Part shown: positions 52,771-64,000 of the stretch, piece after piece
Layout: each line of letters starts with the position of its first letter
How positions within the stretch are numbered: the first letter of the stretch is position 1
NCBI GenBank assembly: GCA_934660915.1
Contig: CAKUIF010000004.1
Coordinates: forward strand, 62,001 to 126,000
DNA: 64,000 nt
From: an uncultured Olsenella sp.
GTDB taxonomy: Bacteria; Actinomycetota; Coriobacteriia; Coriobacteriales; Atopobiaceae
Direction: 5' to 3'
The notes under the pieces: model-generated
What the model saw: only the letters and a program-made list of their open reading frames with translations
Databases searched by the model: none
Told to the model about the DNA's origin: nothing
Made by a program: the position numbers and the translations under genes

Positions 52771-53403
52771 CTAGGCCTCCTTCTTTATAATTTTCAAAAC
52801 ACGAGCGAGCACTCGCTCGCTTACCGACTCGGCGCGCTTGACAAGCTCGGCAGACTGTTCCTCGAGCTCAGAGGCCCGCGAGCCAACTGACATAGACGAG
52901 GTGTTGACAAGAACATTGACACGGGCGCAGCGAAGCGCAGACATGGCGAGCTCGCAGCCGCAGTAAACATCCGCCTGAAGGAGCACGGAGCCCTTGAGGG
53001 ACAGTACCTCGAGAGCGTCGAGAACCCGCGAGCAGGCAACCATAGTTCGCAGTGGCGGAACAGCCGCCTCTTGGAGGGCGTGCTCAATGGCACCGACCCT
53101 TGCCGGATCGTCCTTACGCAAGGCATATGCCGCCGAGACGAGCGAGTAGGCACGGGCGTCCTCGTCTACCAACACCTGGAGCTCGTGCACAAGTCGAGAT
53201 AGAGAGGCCATGGCGGTCCTCACGTCATCTTCGTGCTCGGCGTAGCGCTTCTTTCCGATGGTGTACTCGCAGACCATGTGGCCCAACGAAGCGGCGAGGG
53301 CTCCGACAAGAGCCGATACTCCCCCGCCGCCGGGCACGGGGCTTTTGGAGCCAAGGGCATCGAGAAACCCTGTGCAGCTAAGGCTCAGCAAACTTTGACC
53401 CAT
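52771..53403 (-). CDS. fchA: Cyclodeaminase/methenyl-THF cyclohydrolase (FchA-like)
   Basis: A 210-residue helical protein of the formiminotransferase-cyclodeaminase family. 'FLDALGSKSPVPGGGGVSALVGALAASLGHMVCEYTIGKKRYA' at the N-terminus is the family signature, with 'ARAYSLVSAAYALRK' and 'VPLRTM'-type helices after. In acetogens and purine fermenters it works with formyl-THF ligase and methylene-THF dehydrogenase as methenyl-THF cyclohydrolase. ATG at 53403 has AGGAG 6-7 nt upstream and lies 7 nt after the fhs stop. Confidence 0.9.
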   Translation of the reverse strand: MGQSLLSLSCTGFLDALGSKSPVPGGGGVSALVGALAASLGHMVCEYTIGKKRYAEHEDDVRTAMASLSRLVHELQVLVDEDARAYSLVSAAYALRKDDPARVGAIEHALQEAAVPPLRTMVACSRVLDALEVLSLKGSVLLQADVYCGCELAMSALRCARVNVLVNTSSMSVGSRASELEEQSAELVKRAESVSERVLARVLKIIKKEA

Positions 53404-53410
53404 GCGACTC

Positions 53411-55078
53411 CTAGAACAAGCCAATGATGCGGCCGTCGGCCGTGACGTCGATCTTCTCGGCGGCGGGGACCTTAGGCAGCCCGGGCATGGTCATGATGTC
53501 GCCGGTAAGAGCGACGATGAAGCCCGCGCCCGCGGAGACCTTGAGGTTGCGGACCGTGATGGTGAAGCCCTCAGGGGCGCCGAGCTTGGTCTGGTCGTCG
53601 CTGAAGGAGTACTGGGTCTTCGCCATGCAGATAGGTAGGCCGCCGAAGCCCTGTTCCTCAAGCTGCTTGAGCTGTTTTTTCGCGGACGTGGTGTACTCGA
53701 CACCGTCGGCGTGGTAGATCTTCGTCGCGATGGCAGAGATCTTCTCCTCAATGGGGTCCTCGACATCGTAGGCGAAGCGGAAATCGTTGGGCTGGTCGCA
53801 AAGGCGCACGACCTCCTCGGCGAGCGCACGGCCGCCCTCGCCGCCCTTGGCCCAGACCTCGGAAAGCGCGACGTTTACGCCGAGCTTGTTGCACTCATCC
53901 TCAACGAGCTTGAGCTCGGCGGCAGTGTCGGTCGGGAAGGCGTTGATAGCGACGACCACGGGGAGGCCGAACACGTCCTTGATGTTGGAGACGTGGCGGA
54001 GGAGGTTGGGAAGGCCTGCGCGGACAGCGTCGAGGTTCTCATCCGTGAGCTCGGTCTTCGGCACGCCCCCGTTGTACTTGAGGGCGCGAACCGTCGCGAC
54101 GAGGACGACGGCATCGGGGTGCAAGCCGGCGTAGCGGCTCTTGATGTCGAGGAACTTCTCGGCGCCGAGGTCGGCGCCGAACCCGGCTTCGGTGACCACA
54201 TAGTCGGCGAGCTTGAGCGCCGTGGTTGTGGCTTCGACGGAGTTGCAGCCGTGGGCGATGTTGGCGAAGGGGCCTCCGTGGACGAAAGCGGGGTTGTTCT
54301 CGAGGGTCTGAACAAGGTTCGGCTTGATGGCATCCTTGAGCAGCGCTGTCATTGCGCCCTCGGCCTTGATGTCGTGGACCGTGACGGGGCGGCGATCGTA
54401 GGTGTAGGCGATCACCATGCGTCCAAGTCTGGCCTTCAAGTCCATGAGGTCGGTGGCGAGGCAGAACACGGCCATGACCTCAGAGGCGACGGTGATGTCG
54501 AAGCCGTCCTGGCGCGGCATTCCGTCGGCAATGCCGCCGAGGCCGTCGACGACGTTTCTGAGCTGGCGGTCGTTCATGTCGACGCAGCGCTTCCAGACAA
54601 TCCTGCGCGGGTCGATCCCAAGCGCGTTGCCCTGCTTGATGTGATTGTCGAGCATTGCGGCGCAGAGGTTATTGGCGGCTCCGATGGCGTGGAAGTCGCC
54701 GGTAAAGTGCAGGTTGATGTCCTCCATGGGGACAACCTGGGCGTAGCCGCCGCCCGCCGCTCCGCCCTTGACGCCGAAGACCGGACCGAGGGACGGCTCG
54801 CGCAGGCAAAGCAGGGAGTTCTTGCCCATGGCGCACAGGGCGTCCTGCAGGCCCACGGACGTGGTCGTCTTTCCCTCGCCCGCCGGAGTGGGATTGATGG
54901 CCGTGACGAGGATGAGCTTGCCCTTCATCGGGGCGTCCGAAAACGCGTGGATATCCACCTTGGCCTTGTGGTTTCCGTAGAGCTCGAGCTGCTCAGGCTC
55001 AAGGCCGGCCTTCTTTGCAACGTCGGCAATGGGGAGCATCTTCGCTTCCTGCGCGATCTCGATATCTGACTTTGCCAT
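53411..55078 (-). CDS. fhs: Formate--tetrahydrofolate ligase
   Basis: A 555-residue ligase making 10-formyl-THF from formate, ATP and THF. The P-loop 'TAINPTPAGEGKTTTSVGLQDAL' (residues 59-81), 'LREPSLGPVFGVKGGAAGGGYAQVVPMEDINLHFTGDFHAI', 'AFVHGGPFANIAHGCNS' and 'YVVTEAGFGADLGAEKFLDIK' are all standard. It heads the operon fhs-fchA-folD-folE-folC. The ATG at 55078 has AAAGGA about 12 nt and GAGG directly upstream. Confidence 0.97.
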   Translation of the reverse strand: MAKSDIEIAQEAKMLPIADVAKKAGLEPEQLELYGNHKAKVDIHAFSDAPMKGKLILVTAINPTPAGEGKTTTSVGLQDALCAMGKNSLLCLREPSLGPVFGVKGGAAGGGYAQVVPMEDINLHFTGDFHAIGAANNLCAAMLDNHIKQGNALGIDPRRIVWKRCVDMNDRQLRNVVDGLGGIADGMPRQDGFDITVASEVMAVFCLATDLMDLKARLGRMVIAYTYDRRPVTVHDIKAEGAMTALLKDAIKPNLVQTLENNPAFVHGGPFANIAHGCNSVEATTTALKLADYVVTEAGFGADLGAEKFLDIKSRYAGLHPDAVVLVATVRALKYNGGVPKTELTDENLDAVRAGLPNLLRHVSNIKDVFGLPVVVAINAFPTDTAAELKLVEDECNKLGVNVALSEVWAKGGEGGRALAEEVVRLCDQPNDFRFAYDVEDPIEEKISAIATKIYHADGVEYTTSAKKQLKQLEEQGFGGLPICMAKTQYSFSDDQTKLGAPEGFTITVRNLKVSAGAGFIVALTGDIMTMPGLPKVPAAEKIDVTADGRIIGLF

Positions 55079-55278
55079 CCTCAACGTTTCCTTTCGCTTC
55101 TTGGCCGCACCGAGGGCCAAAGGTTACCGATACTCGGGACGAACTGACCGTTTAACCATTATGCGCATGTGACGTGCCAAAATCCCCCTTGAATCGGTTA
55201 GTACACTTAATCGAAGCAATCGAACCGAAGGTATACTTCAAACTCGGCAATAGGTACGAATACCCATGCGAGGAAATA

Positions 55279-56007
55279 ATGAAAACCGAGACGACCAAAG
55301 ACCGCCTAAGGCTCATCCTTGGACAAGAAGGGCTCGAACGCCTAGAACGCGCGACCGTCATGGTCATTGGGCTAGGAGGCGTGGGCTCGAACTGCGCCGA
55401 GGCCTTGGCTCGAGGCGGTGTGGGCAACCTCGTTCTGCTGGACCGGGACGTGGTGGCTCCATCAAACGTCAACCGCCAGGCCATCGCATACACGAGCACA
55501 ATCGGAAGACCAAAGTCAGACGTCATGCAAAAGATGGTCCTGGACATCAACCCGGAAGCAAACGTGGTCTCGGTCCAGGCCTTCCTTGAAAAGGACCGTG
55601 TGGGAGAGCAGCTCGGCGAGCTCCCCCGGCCTGACTACGTGGTCGACGCGATCGACACCGTTGCTCAAAAACTACAGCTCGCGTCGTGGTGCCAGGAGCT
55701 CGGGATTCCCGAGATCAGCGCCATGGGCGGCGGCAACAAGCTCGACCCGACGCGCTTTCGCTTCTCCCCCATCGAGAAGACCGTCAACTGCCCGCTCGCG
55801 CGCGTCATGCGCAAGGAATGCAAGAAGCGCGGCATTCATGGGCTCGAGGTGCTCTACTCCGACGAGCAGCCGGTAAAAATGGAGGCGATTTCGGATGAGC
55901 AGTGGAGAGAGTCAGGCTCGCTTCTCGGGACCATGAGCTATATCCCGCCAATTATGGGGCAGATGATCGCCGGCCGCGTGATCCGCGGCATTCTCGGGTG
56001 GGAATAA
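55279..56007 (+). CDS. tcdA: tRNA threonylcarbamoyladenosine dehydratase
   Basis: A 242-residue E1/ThiF-fold protein. ATP site 'ATVMVIGLGGVGSNCAEALARGGVGNLVLLDRDVVAPSNVNRQ' (GxGGxGS at about residues 32-38), 'DYVVDAIDTVAQKLQLASWCQ' and 'EISAMGGGNKLDPTRFRFSPIEKTVNCPLARVMRKECKKRGI' are typical of TcdA/CsdL, which cyclises t6A in tRNA. ATG at 55279 has GAGGAAATA immediately upstream. Monocistronic, divergent from fhs. Confidence 0.92.
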   Translation: MKTETTKDRLRLILGQEGLERLERATVMVIGLGGVGSNCAEALARGGVGNLVLLDRDVVAPSNVNRQAIAYTSTIGRPKSDVMQKMVLDINPEANVVSVQAFLEKDRVGEQLGELPRPDYVVDAIDTVAQKLQLASWCQELGIPEISAMGGGNKLDPTRFRFSPIEKTVNCPLARVMRKECKKRGIHGLEVLYSDEQPVKMEAISDEQWRESGSLLGTMSYIPPIMGQMIAGRVIRGILGWE

Positions 56008-56049
56008 ACGAAACGGCTGAAGGGGTCCGCGCGACGAGCGATTCCCTGA

Positions 56050-56595
56050 CTAGAGCATAAGTCTCATGGAGACGAGCTCCTGCCATGCGCCGGTGCGGGA
56101 CTTGAAAGCGAGCGGGTTTCGCCCGAACTCGATGAACCCGAGGCTGCGATACAGACCGATGGCGCGCTCGTTGTCCCCAACCACCTCAAGCTCGACCTGA
56201 ATAAACCCCATCTGCCGCGCGCACTCAAGGGCGGAGTCCATGAGCATCCGGCCTATTCCCCTGCCCCAGGCCTCGCGAAGGACCGAGATGCCGATTTCGC
56301 AGCGATGGCGGACCTTCTGCCGAGACCCGACGGCTTCGACGCTTACCGTGCCCAAGAGCCGACCCTTGACGAACGCCCCGAGCTCCACATCGCGCTCAGA
56401 GGCGACGGCGCGTTCCAACCGTGCCCTTTGCCTCTCTTCGTCATAGGTGTTCTCGTCGGGATACGACGTCAAGAAGTCCGTCTCGCCGTGAGTCGTTTGG
56501 AACAAAACGAAGTCTTCGTAGGCGTCATCGGCCTCGAGGTTCCTAATCGAGCACTTCTCGCCATCTTTGAGCACCGACTCATTTCGATATTCCAT
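56050..56595 (-). CDS. GNAT family N-acetyltransferase
   Basis: A 181-residue GNAT protein. The acetyl-CoA loop reads 'REAWGRGIGRMLMDSALECARQMGF' (about residues 108-132, Q/RxxGxG/A pattern as RGIGR) and is followed by 'QVELEVVGDNERAIGLYRSLGFIEFGRN'. The substrate is unknown. ATG with TAGGAG upstream. Faces tcdA. Confidence 0.9.
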   Translation of the reverse strand: MEYRNESVLKDGEKCSIRNLEADDAYEDFVLFQTTHGETDFLTSYPDENTYDEERQRARLERAVASERDVELGAFVKGRLLGTVSVEAVGSRQKVRHRCEIGISVLREAWGRGIGRMLMDSALECARQMGFIQVELEVVGDNERAIGLYRSLGFIEFGRNPLAFKSRTGAWQELVSMRLML

Positions 56596-56836
56596 GCTGG
56601 ACTCCTATCCAATAACCGGCCTCGAGTTCATTGGGCCCGGCCGCCTCGATGACGCCGCGACCAAGACGAAGCTATCTGCTGCAATGCATCGGATTACGAA
56701 GGAGAGGGCTCTCGCGAGGTTCCTTCAGGAGAGGCTCCACATAAGCAGAAGGCCCCTTAATGGGGCCTTCGTGCGAAGAGGACAGCCTGAGCACCGATGG
56801 AATCCTCGCGGGAGCCCCTCAACGCAAGCGTAGCGA
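56596..56836. other. Gap between valS and the GNAT gene with a hairpin
   Basis: Contains a 9-bp hairpin GAAGGCCCC/GGGGCCTTC (56748-56770) about 66 nt past the valS stop, which probably ends the valS transcript despite a weak T-run (TCTGCTTATG). The remaining sequence shows no gene I would support. Confidence 0.5.
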
Positions 56837-59515
<2,679 letters not shown>

Positions 59516-59622
59516 CTCTTCCACTGTGTATCTCCTTGCGTTGCGCCTCGTGGGCAAACGACATCAAAAGCAGGTATAACAAACCTAAAGAATAGCACGT
59601 GGAAGGAAGTGTTTCTGAAGAC

Positions 59623-60342
59623 ATGGGGAACTTAAGCCTCTTTGACGCCCATGTGCACCTCAGCTGGTTCGAGAACCCTGAGCAAGCCGCTGCGCAGGCG
59701 CAAAAGCTCGGCATCGCCGCGCTCTGCTGCACGGTTACTCCAAAGGAGTATAGGGACGCGAGCGCGCTTCTTTCCAAATGTCCTAATGTGCGCGTTGCGG
59801 CCGGCATTCACCCATGGCTCGTGGACGACTCAACCGACGCCGCCGATGTGGCCGATGCCATCAGCGGCTCTCCGTGGGTCGGAGAGGTTGGCCTCGATTT
59901 CGGAGCAAAACACGCCCACAGCAAGAAGGAGCAGCTGCGCGTCTTTGAGGAAGCGTGCGAAGCTTGCTCAGAAGGGGGAAAGACGCTCTCGATACACTCC
60001 GTGAGATCTGCCGGAGCCGTCATGGATGTCTTGGAAAGGACCGGGACCATAGACAGCTGCCGATGCGTGTTCCATTGGTTCTCGGGAACCTCTAAGGAGC
60101 TGGCGCGCGCAAGGGAAGCCGGGTGCTGGTTCTCAGTCGGAGAGCGGATGCTCGGCACGCGAAGGGGCCGCGAATACGCTCGCCAAATCCCCTCGGGCAG
60201 GCTATTGCTTGAGACCGACCTGCCCGAAGCAGAGCAAGACGGCTCGACGGTTGCCGATATCGCGGAATCGCTTTTGAGCGCCGCGGGAATACTCAAGTCG
60301 CTGAAAGAGGATTGGGAGCCGGCCAGGGCGTGTCTCTTCTAG
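59623..60342 (+). CDS. TatD family metal-dependent hydrolase
   Basis: A 239-residue TIM-barrel hydrolase. 'LFDAHVHLSWF' has the HxH metal motif, 'AAGIHPWLVDD' and 'WVGEVGLDFG' follow, 'IHSVRSAGAVMDVLE' and 'RLLLETDLPEAEQDG' carry the later metal ligands. TatD proteins are DNases or related hydrolases. Slightly shorter than usual (about 255-265). The start is uncertain: ATG at 59623 or a GTG at 59599. Confidence 0.88.
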   Translation: MGNLSLFDAHVHLSWFENPEQAAAQAQKLGIAALCCTVTPKEYRDASALLSKCPNVRVAAGIHPWLVDDSTDAADVADAISGSPWVGEVGLDFGAKHAHSKKEQLRVFEEACEACSEGGKTLSIHSVRSAGAVMDVLERTGTIDSCRCVFHWFSGTSKELARAREAGCWFSVGERMLGTRRGREYARQIPSGRLLLETDLPEAEQDGSTVADIAESLLSAAGILKSLKEDWEPARACLF

Positions 60343-60450
60343 GCTTGCGCTCTTGAGGAAGGTGACCGAAACGCAAGGCGAGCCACCGCGGGCGAATGGT
60401 ACAGTTTAATAAGTCGAATTCATACGCCATCGGAACAAAGGGTCTAGATC

Positions 60451-61593
60451 TTGATCAAGCATCTGAGAATACCGCTTCACAAGGCGGAGGAATACCAGAG
60501 CTCGCCCTTATCCAGAACAATGCTGTCCACGTCGTCCACAGGCCTTGACCTGCCGTTGAACGACGTCGTAATCGTATTCGCCTGCAGCGAGAATTTCGTG
60601 CCGTACCTCTCGGTCGCCATTCAGTCCATCGTTGACAACGCAAGCAAGGACCGTCGGTACGACATCATCGTGCTCACGAGGGACCTCTCGCCCACCAGCA
60701 TGGTCACCCTCACGCGCCAAACCAAGGGCGCCAATGTAGGCATCGGCTTTCTTGACGTCGACGCCGCCCTCGGAGACATCAAACTCCCCCACCACGGGCA
60801 CTTTCGCCCCGAGACGTACTACCGCCTCCTCGCGCCCCAGCTTCTCCCCAACGTCGACAAGGCGATCTACCTTGACTCGGACCTCATCGTCGACTCGGAT
60901 ATCGCCGAGCTCTACGACTATGACGTGGAGGGTTATAAGCTCGGCGCCACCCGCGACGCAGACACGCTCGGCCAAATCGACGGTTACGACGCGACCGTGG
61001 GGCCCTACCTTCGCGACGAGCTCGGAATGGACGATCCCCACGATTATTTCCAAGCAGGAGTGCTCCTCATGAACCTCGCCGAGCTCAGGCGCACCGTCAC
61101 CGCGCAGGAGTTCTTGGCCATAAGCACTGAGCGCATGTGGCGTTGGCTCGACCAAGACGTCCTGAACAAGGTGGTAAACGGCAAATACGTGCGCATTCCC
61201 ATGAAGTGGAACTACCTCATGGATTGGCAGCATCTGCGCCGGACGCACATCGTTTCCAACGCCGCCCCCGACGTTCGCGAGGAGTACGACGAGGCAAGAA
61301 GGGACGCGAGGATCGTTCACTTCGCGGGCCCCGACAATCGACCTTGGCTCTATCCCGATGCCGACGGCGCCGACCTGTTCTGGCGCTATGCCCAGCGCTC
61401 GCCCTACCTCGAGGAGATTCGAGCTCAGCTCGAGGACTCGCGCGCCACGGTCAAAGGGCTCGCGAAGCGGCTGCAGGTCATCGCCCTTTACAAGGGCATT
61501 ATGCCAGCCTTCGACAAGACCTGCCCCGGCGGCTCAAAACGTAGAGAAGCGATCATCAAGACCTACAACGCGCTGGGCGGCAGCAACCTATAA
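60451..61593 (+). CDS. Glycosyltransferase family 8
   Basis: A 380-residue GT8 enzyme. 'DVVIVFACSENFVPYLSVAIQSIVDNASKDRRYDIIVLTRDLS' is the N-terminal nucleotide region, 'ETYYRLLAPQLLPNVDKAIYLDSDLIVDSDIAELYD' carries the DxD metal site (about residues 143-145) and 'YFQAGVLLMNLAELR' and 'IVHFAGPDNRPW' are also typical. Family members use UDP-glucose or UDP-galactose, often for LPS or surface polysaccharide. The start is a TTG with AAGGG upstream; an ATG at 60520 is possible. Confidence 0.88.
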   Translation: MIKHLRIPLHKAEEYQSSPLSRTMLSTSSTGLDLPLNDVVIVFACSENFVPYLSVAIQSIVDNASKDRRYDIIVLTRDLSPTSMVTLTRQTKGANVGIGFLDVDAALGDIKLPHHGHFRPETYYRLLAPQLLPNVDKAIYLDSDLIVDSDIAELYDYDVEGYKLGATRDADTLGQIDGYDATVGPYLRDELGMDDPHDYFQAGVLLMNLAELRRTVTAQEFLAISTERMWRWLDQDVLNKVVNGKYVRIPMKWNYLMDWQHLRRTHIVSNAAPDVREEYDEARRDARIVHFAGPDNRPWLYPDADGADLFWRYAQRSPYLEEIRAQLEDSRATVKGLAKRLQVIALYKGIMPAFDKTCPGGSKRREAIIKTYNALGGSNL

Positions 61594-61619
61594 TCCTCGA
61601 CGGCCAACGAATTACGAGA

Positions 61620-61652
61620 GCGGTCCCGTTCCCAAATCGGAAACGGGGCCGC
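61620..61652. terminator. Hairpin between convergent GT8 and clpX
   Basis: Arms GCGGTCCCGTT (61620-61630) and AACGGGGCCGC (61642-61652) with one wobble pair. T-runs are weak on both sides; it may serve both genes. Confidence 0.6.
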
Positions 61653-61704
61653 CGTAGTATTAGACCTTCAAGAAGTCGCGGAAACCAAATCCTCAAAAAG
61701 AAGA

Positions 61705-63036
61705 TTAGTGCTTCTTTCGGATGATCGTGGGCTGCTGGGCACCGCCAACGGAATCCTTGGTCACGACGACGCGGGAAACGTCGAGGTCGGAGGGGACGTC
61801 GAACATCGTGTCCTGGAGCGTCGACTCGCAGATGGCGCGAAGACCACGCGCGCCGGTCTTTCGCGCCAAGGCCTGCTTGGCGATCTCTCGGAGAGCATCC
61901 TCGTCGAACTCAAGGTCGACGCCTTCGATCTCAAAGATGCGCTTATACTGCTTGACCAGCGCGTTCTTGGGCTCTACCAGAATCTTCACGAGATCGTCCT
62001 CGGTGAGCTCCTTCGTCGTGGTGATCACGGGGAGGCGCCCGACGAACTCAGGGATCATTCCGAACTTGTGGAGATCCTGGGGCATGACGTCGCTCATGAG
62101 GTCGACGTCGTGCTCGTCGACCCTCTTTGCCACGTCGGAGTTGAAGCCAATGCCCTTCTTGCCGATTCGGTCGGCGACGATCTTGTCCAAGCCGACAAAA
62201 GCGCCACCACAGATGAACAGGATGTTCGTGGTGTCGATTTTGATGAGCTCCTGCTGGGGGTGCTTGCGGCCGCCCTGGGGAGGAACGCTGGCGATCGTAC
62301 CCTCGAGGATCTTGAGCAGGGACTGCTGAACGCCCTCACCCGAGACGTCTCGGGTGATGGAAAGGTTCTCGGCCTTGCAGGCGATCTTGTCGATCTCGTC
62401 GATGTAGACGATGCCGACCTGTGCGCGCTCGACGTCGCCGTCGGCAGCGGTGATCAGCTTCAAAAGGATGTTCTCCACGTCCTCGCCGACATAGCCGGAC
62501 TCGGTGAGCGAGGTGGCGTCGGCAATGGCGAAGGGGACCTCAAGGAAGCGGGCGAGGGTCTGGGCAAGAAGGGTCTTGCCGGTGCCGGTGGGGCCCAGAA
62601 GCAGGATGTTGCTCTTTGCGATCTCAACGTCCTCGCCGGAATCGTCGACCTCGGAGTTACCCGAGAGGATACGTCGATAGTGGTTGTAGACGGCGACCGA
62701 CATCGCGCGCTTGGCGCTCTCCTGGCCCATTACGTACTGGGACAGCTCGTCATAGATCTCGTGAGGGGTCGGCACTTCGCTCATCGGCAGGCCGGCGGCC
62801 CCCTCGAAGCCCTCGTCGCCGGCGGGGGCGTCCTCGCCGATCATGTCGAGGCAAGCCTGGACGCACTCGTCGCAGATGCACACGCCGTTCTGGCCGGCGA
62901 TGAGCTTGTTCACCTGGGAGCGGGTCTTGTGGCAGAAGGAGCAGCGCATCTCGTCATCGGGGCCTCCGAAGCCGGACATGCCGAAACCGCCGGGAAACCC
63001 GTAGCCGTTGTTGTAACCGTCGTTGTTCGAGGGCAT
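61705..63036 (-). CDS. clpX: ATP-dependent Clp protease ATP-binding subunit ClpX
   Basis: A 443-residue AAA+ unfoldase. After a Gly/Asn-rich N-terminus comes the zinc finger 'RCSFCHKTRSQVNKLIAGQNGVCICDECV' (two CxxC), Walker A 'LLLGPTGTGKTLLAQTLARFL', Walker B 'GIVYIDEIDKIACKAEN', the 'RKHPQQELIKIDTTNILFICGGAFVGLDKI' stretch and sensor 2 'ARKTGARGLRAICESTL'. The ClpP-contacting loop reads IGF ('KKGIGFNSD'). Located 3 nt after clpP. Confidence 0.97.
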   Translation of the reverse strand: MPSNNDGYNNGYGFPGGFGMSGFGGPDDEMRCSFCHKTRSQVNKLIAGQNGVCICDECVQACLDMIGEDAPAGDEGFEGAAGLPMSEVPTPHEIYDELSQYVMGQESAKRAMSVAVYNHYRRILSGNSEVDDSGEDVEIAKSNILLLGPTGTGKTLLAQTLARFLEVPFAIADATSLTESGYVGEDVENILLKLITAADGDVERAQVGIVYIDEIDKIACKAENLSITRDVSGEGVQQSLLKILEGTIASVPPQGGRKHPQQELIKIDTTNILFICGGAFVGLDKIVADRIGKKGIGFNSDVAKRVDEHDVDLMSDVMPQDLHKFGMIPEFVGRLPVITTTKELTEDDLVKILVEPKNALVKQYKRIFEIEGVDLEFDEDALREIAKQALARKTGARGLRAICESTLQDTMFDVPSDLDVSRVVVTKDSVGGAQQPTIIRKKH

Positions 63037-63039
63037 CTG

Positions 63040-63660
63040 CTACTCCTGGGTGGACGGATCGTTGCGGGAAGCGATGACCTTGTCGACAAGGCCGTACTCG
63101 CAGGCCTCGGCGGCTCGCATGTAGTTATCGCGCTCAGTGTCGGCGTTGATGCGCTCGATCGGCTGACCGGTGGCGTCAGCAAGCATCTGGTTGAGCTTCT
63201 CGCGAATCCAGCGGGTCTCGTCGGCAACGATCTGGATGTCGGTCTGCTGACCCGAGACGCCCGAGCTCGGCTGGTGGATGAGCACCATCGAGTTGGGTAG
63301 CGAGAGGCGCTTGCCCTTGGCGCCGCAGGCAAGAATCGCGGCGCCCATGGATGCGGCCATGCCCACGCAGATGGTGGAGACGTCGGGCTTGATGAAGTTC
63401 ATCGTGTCGATGATACCGAGACCGGCGTAGACGTCGCCTCCCGGAGAGTTGATGTAAAGAGAGATGTCCTTATCGGGATCCTGGCTCTCGAGGAAGAGGA
63501 GCTGCGCGATGACAAGGTTGGCGGAATCGCGGGTTACCTCCTCGCCGAGGAACACGATTCGGTCGTTGAGCAGGCGGGAGTAGATGTCGAAGCTGCGCTC
63601 TCCGCGCGGCGTCTGCTCGACGACGTAGGGAATCAGGGGAATATTGGTGGGGTTGTGCAT
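63040..63660 (-). CDS. clpP: ATP-dependent Clp protease proteolytic subunit
   Basis: A 206-residue serine protease subunit. 'IYSRLLNDRIVFLGEEV' at the N-terminus, 'SLYINSPGGDVYAGLGIIDTMNFI', the catalytic Ser in 'CVGMAASMGAAILACG' (about residue 100) and the catalytic His in 'SMVLIHQPSSGVSGQQTDIQI' (about 125). The ATG at 63660 has AAAGGAG 5 nt upstream. It lies between tig and clpX, the common order. Confidence 0.97.
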   Translation of the reverse strand: MHNPTNIPLIPYVVEQTPRGERSFDIYSRLLNDRIVFLGEEVTRDSANLVIAQLLFLESQDPDKDISLYINSPGGDVYAGLGIIDTMNFIKPDVSTICVGMAASMGAAILACGAKGKRLSLPNSMVLIHQPSSGVSGQQTDIQIVADETRWIREKLNQMLADATGQPIERINADTERDNYMRAAEACEYGLVDKVIASRNDPSTQE

Positions 63661-63687
63661 ATGTTCTCCTTTGAGAATGTACACGAA

Positions 63688-63718
63688 GCCCCGAGCGGGC
63701 AAGCTGCTCGCTCGGGGC
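63688..63718 (-). terminator. Hairpin between tig and clpP
   Basis: Perfect arms GCCCCGAGCG (63688-63697) and CGCTCGGGGC (63709-63718). TTCGTGTAC follows on the minus strand, so termination is probably partial and clpP may be read from tig. Confidence 0.6.
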
Positions 63719-63747
63719 AAGAAGTTGCTGCAAGACGAGTAGGTTGG

Positions 63748-64000
63748 CTACTCGGCGTCGGCGGCCTCGGCCTCGGCGGCTCGCTCGGCGACCTCGTCCT
63801 TGACGGTCACCTTGGCGTTCTCGACCAGCCAGTCGAGGGCCTTGGTGCGCTTGATGGAATCGCGGATGGCGGGCAGGCGGCCGTCCTTCTTCCACTGGGC
63901 AACGGTGGACTTGACGTCCTCGATGCCGGCGCGGGCGAACTCGTTGTCGACGTCCTCGTCGGAGGCCTCAAGGCCGAGCTTCTCGGCGACAGCATCGAGG
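63748..64000 (-). CDS. tig: Trigger factor, C-terminal part (cut by window edge)
   Basis: Only the last 83 or so codons are inside the window. They read 'LDAVAEKLGLEASDEDVDNEFA', 'KSTVAQWKKDGRLPAIRDSIKRTKALDWLVENAKV' and an Ala/Glu-rich tail ending in a TAG at 63748. This is the C-terminal helical chaperone domain of trigger factor, and the tig-clpP-clpX order supports it. Confidence 0.9.
   Translation of the reverse strand, partial: LDAVAEKLGLEASDEDVDNEFARAGIEDVKSTVAQWKKDGRLPAIRDSIKRTKALDWLVENAKVTVKDEVAERAAEAEAADAE

Overview
The window reads as chromosomal DNA of an anaerobic, GC-rich actinobacterium of the class Coriobacteriia. A gut genus close to Collinsella is my best guess from overall gene content; I could not test this. 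Support comes from the fermentative set (Pta, AckA, AdhE, ATP-dependent PEP carboxykinase, a [FeFe]-hydrogenase), the formyl-THF ligase/cyclodeaminase/FolD route, a selenium gene set, strict GGAGG-type ribosome binding sites and strong GC usage. No tRNA, rRNA, CRISPR array, phage or insertion sequence was seen. Both ends cut a gene: ftsK on the left and tig on the right.

Layout. 1-7.0 kb (minus): N-terminal half of ftsK, RNase J, an AT-rich membrane acyltransferase, then rpsO-pnp with a hairpin-filled spacer. 7.1-10.6 kb: PPK2-type polyphosphate kinase, a 34-bp inverted repeat element, a GT2 glycosyltransferase and UDP-galactopyranose mutase. 10.8-15.5 kb: pta, an orphan protein with a serine-run N-terminus, pckA and an aldose-1-epimerase-like gene. 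15.5-19.1 kb: a two-gene [FeFe]-hydrogenase operon whose partner fuses a NuoF-type FeS domain to a GltD-like reductase.

19.4-27.5 kb: a selenium/sulfur cluster on the minus strand (yedE, tusA, DUF3343, double-cubane-type reductase, its activase, selD, yedF, DUF3343, cysteine desulfurase), with a second desulfurase divergent from yedE across a perfect 15-bp inverted repeat. 27.6-31.8 kb: a polar amino-acid ABC transporter with a gamma-glutamyl hydrolase-like enzyme that carries a ferredoxin-like four-Cys N-terminus. 32-38.7 kb: ackA, a Cys-rich protein, HIT, xseBA, a zinc metallopeptidase, RNase D and a lipid-kinase-like gene. 38.8-43.2 kb: an oxidoreductase facing a plus-strand operon of acyl-ACP thioesterase, NUDIX, thyA and folA, then a lipoprotein.

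43.2-49.8 kb: an APH-like kinase, adhE, a PLP-enzyme fragment, thrS behind a structured leader, and a zinc-ribbon membrane protein. 49.9-55.1 kb: a one-carbon/folate operon (fhs, fchA, folD, folE, folC). The remainder holds tcdA, a GNAT acetyltransferase, valS, tatD, a GT8 glycosyltransferase and the tig-clpP-clpX proteolysis set.

The observations I rate highest are: the selenium cluster with its embedded double-cubane reductase pair; the GTTTG-N5/6-CAAAC dyads shared by that cluster and the hydrogenase operon; a FolD that has lost the residues needed for cyclohydrolase activity and sits next to fchA; and the CX2CX2CX3CP extension on the gamma-glutamyl hydrolase-like protein.
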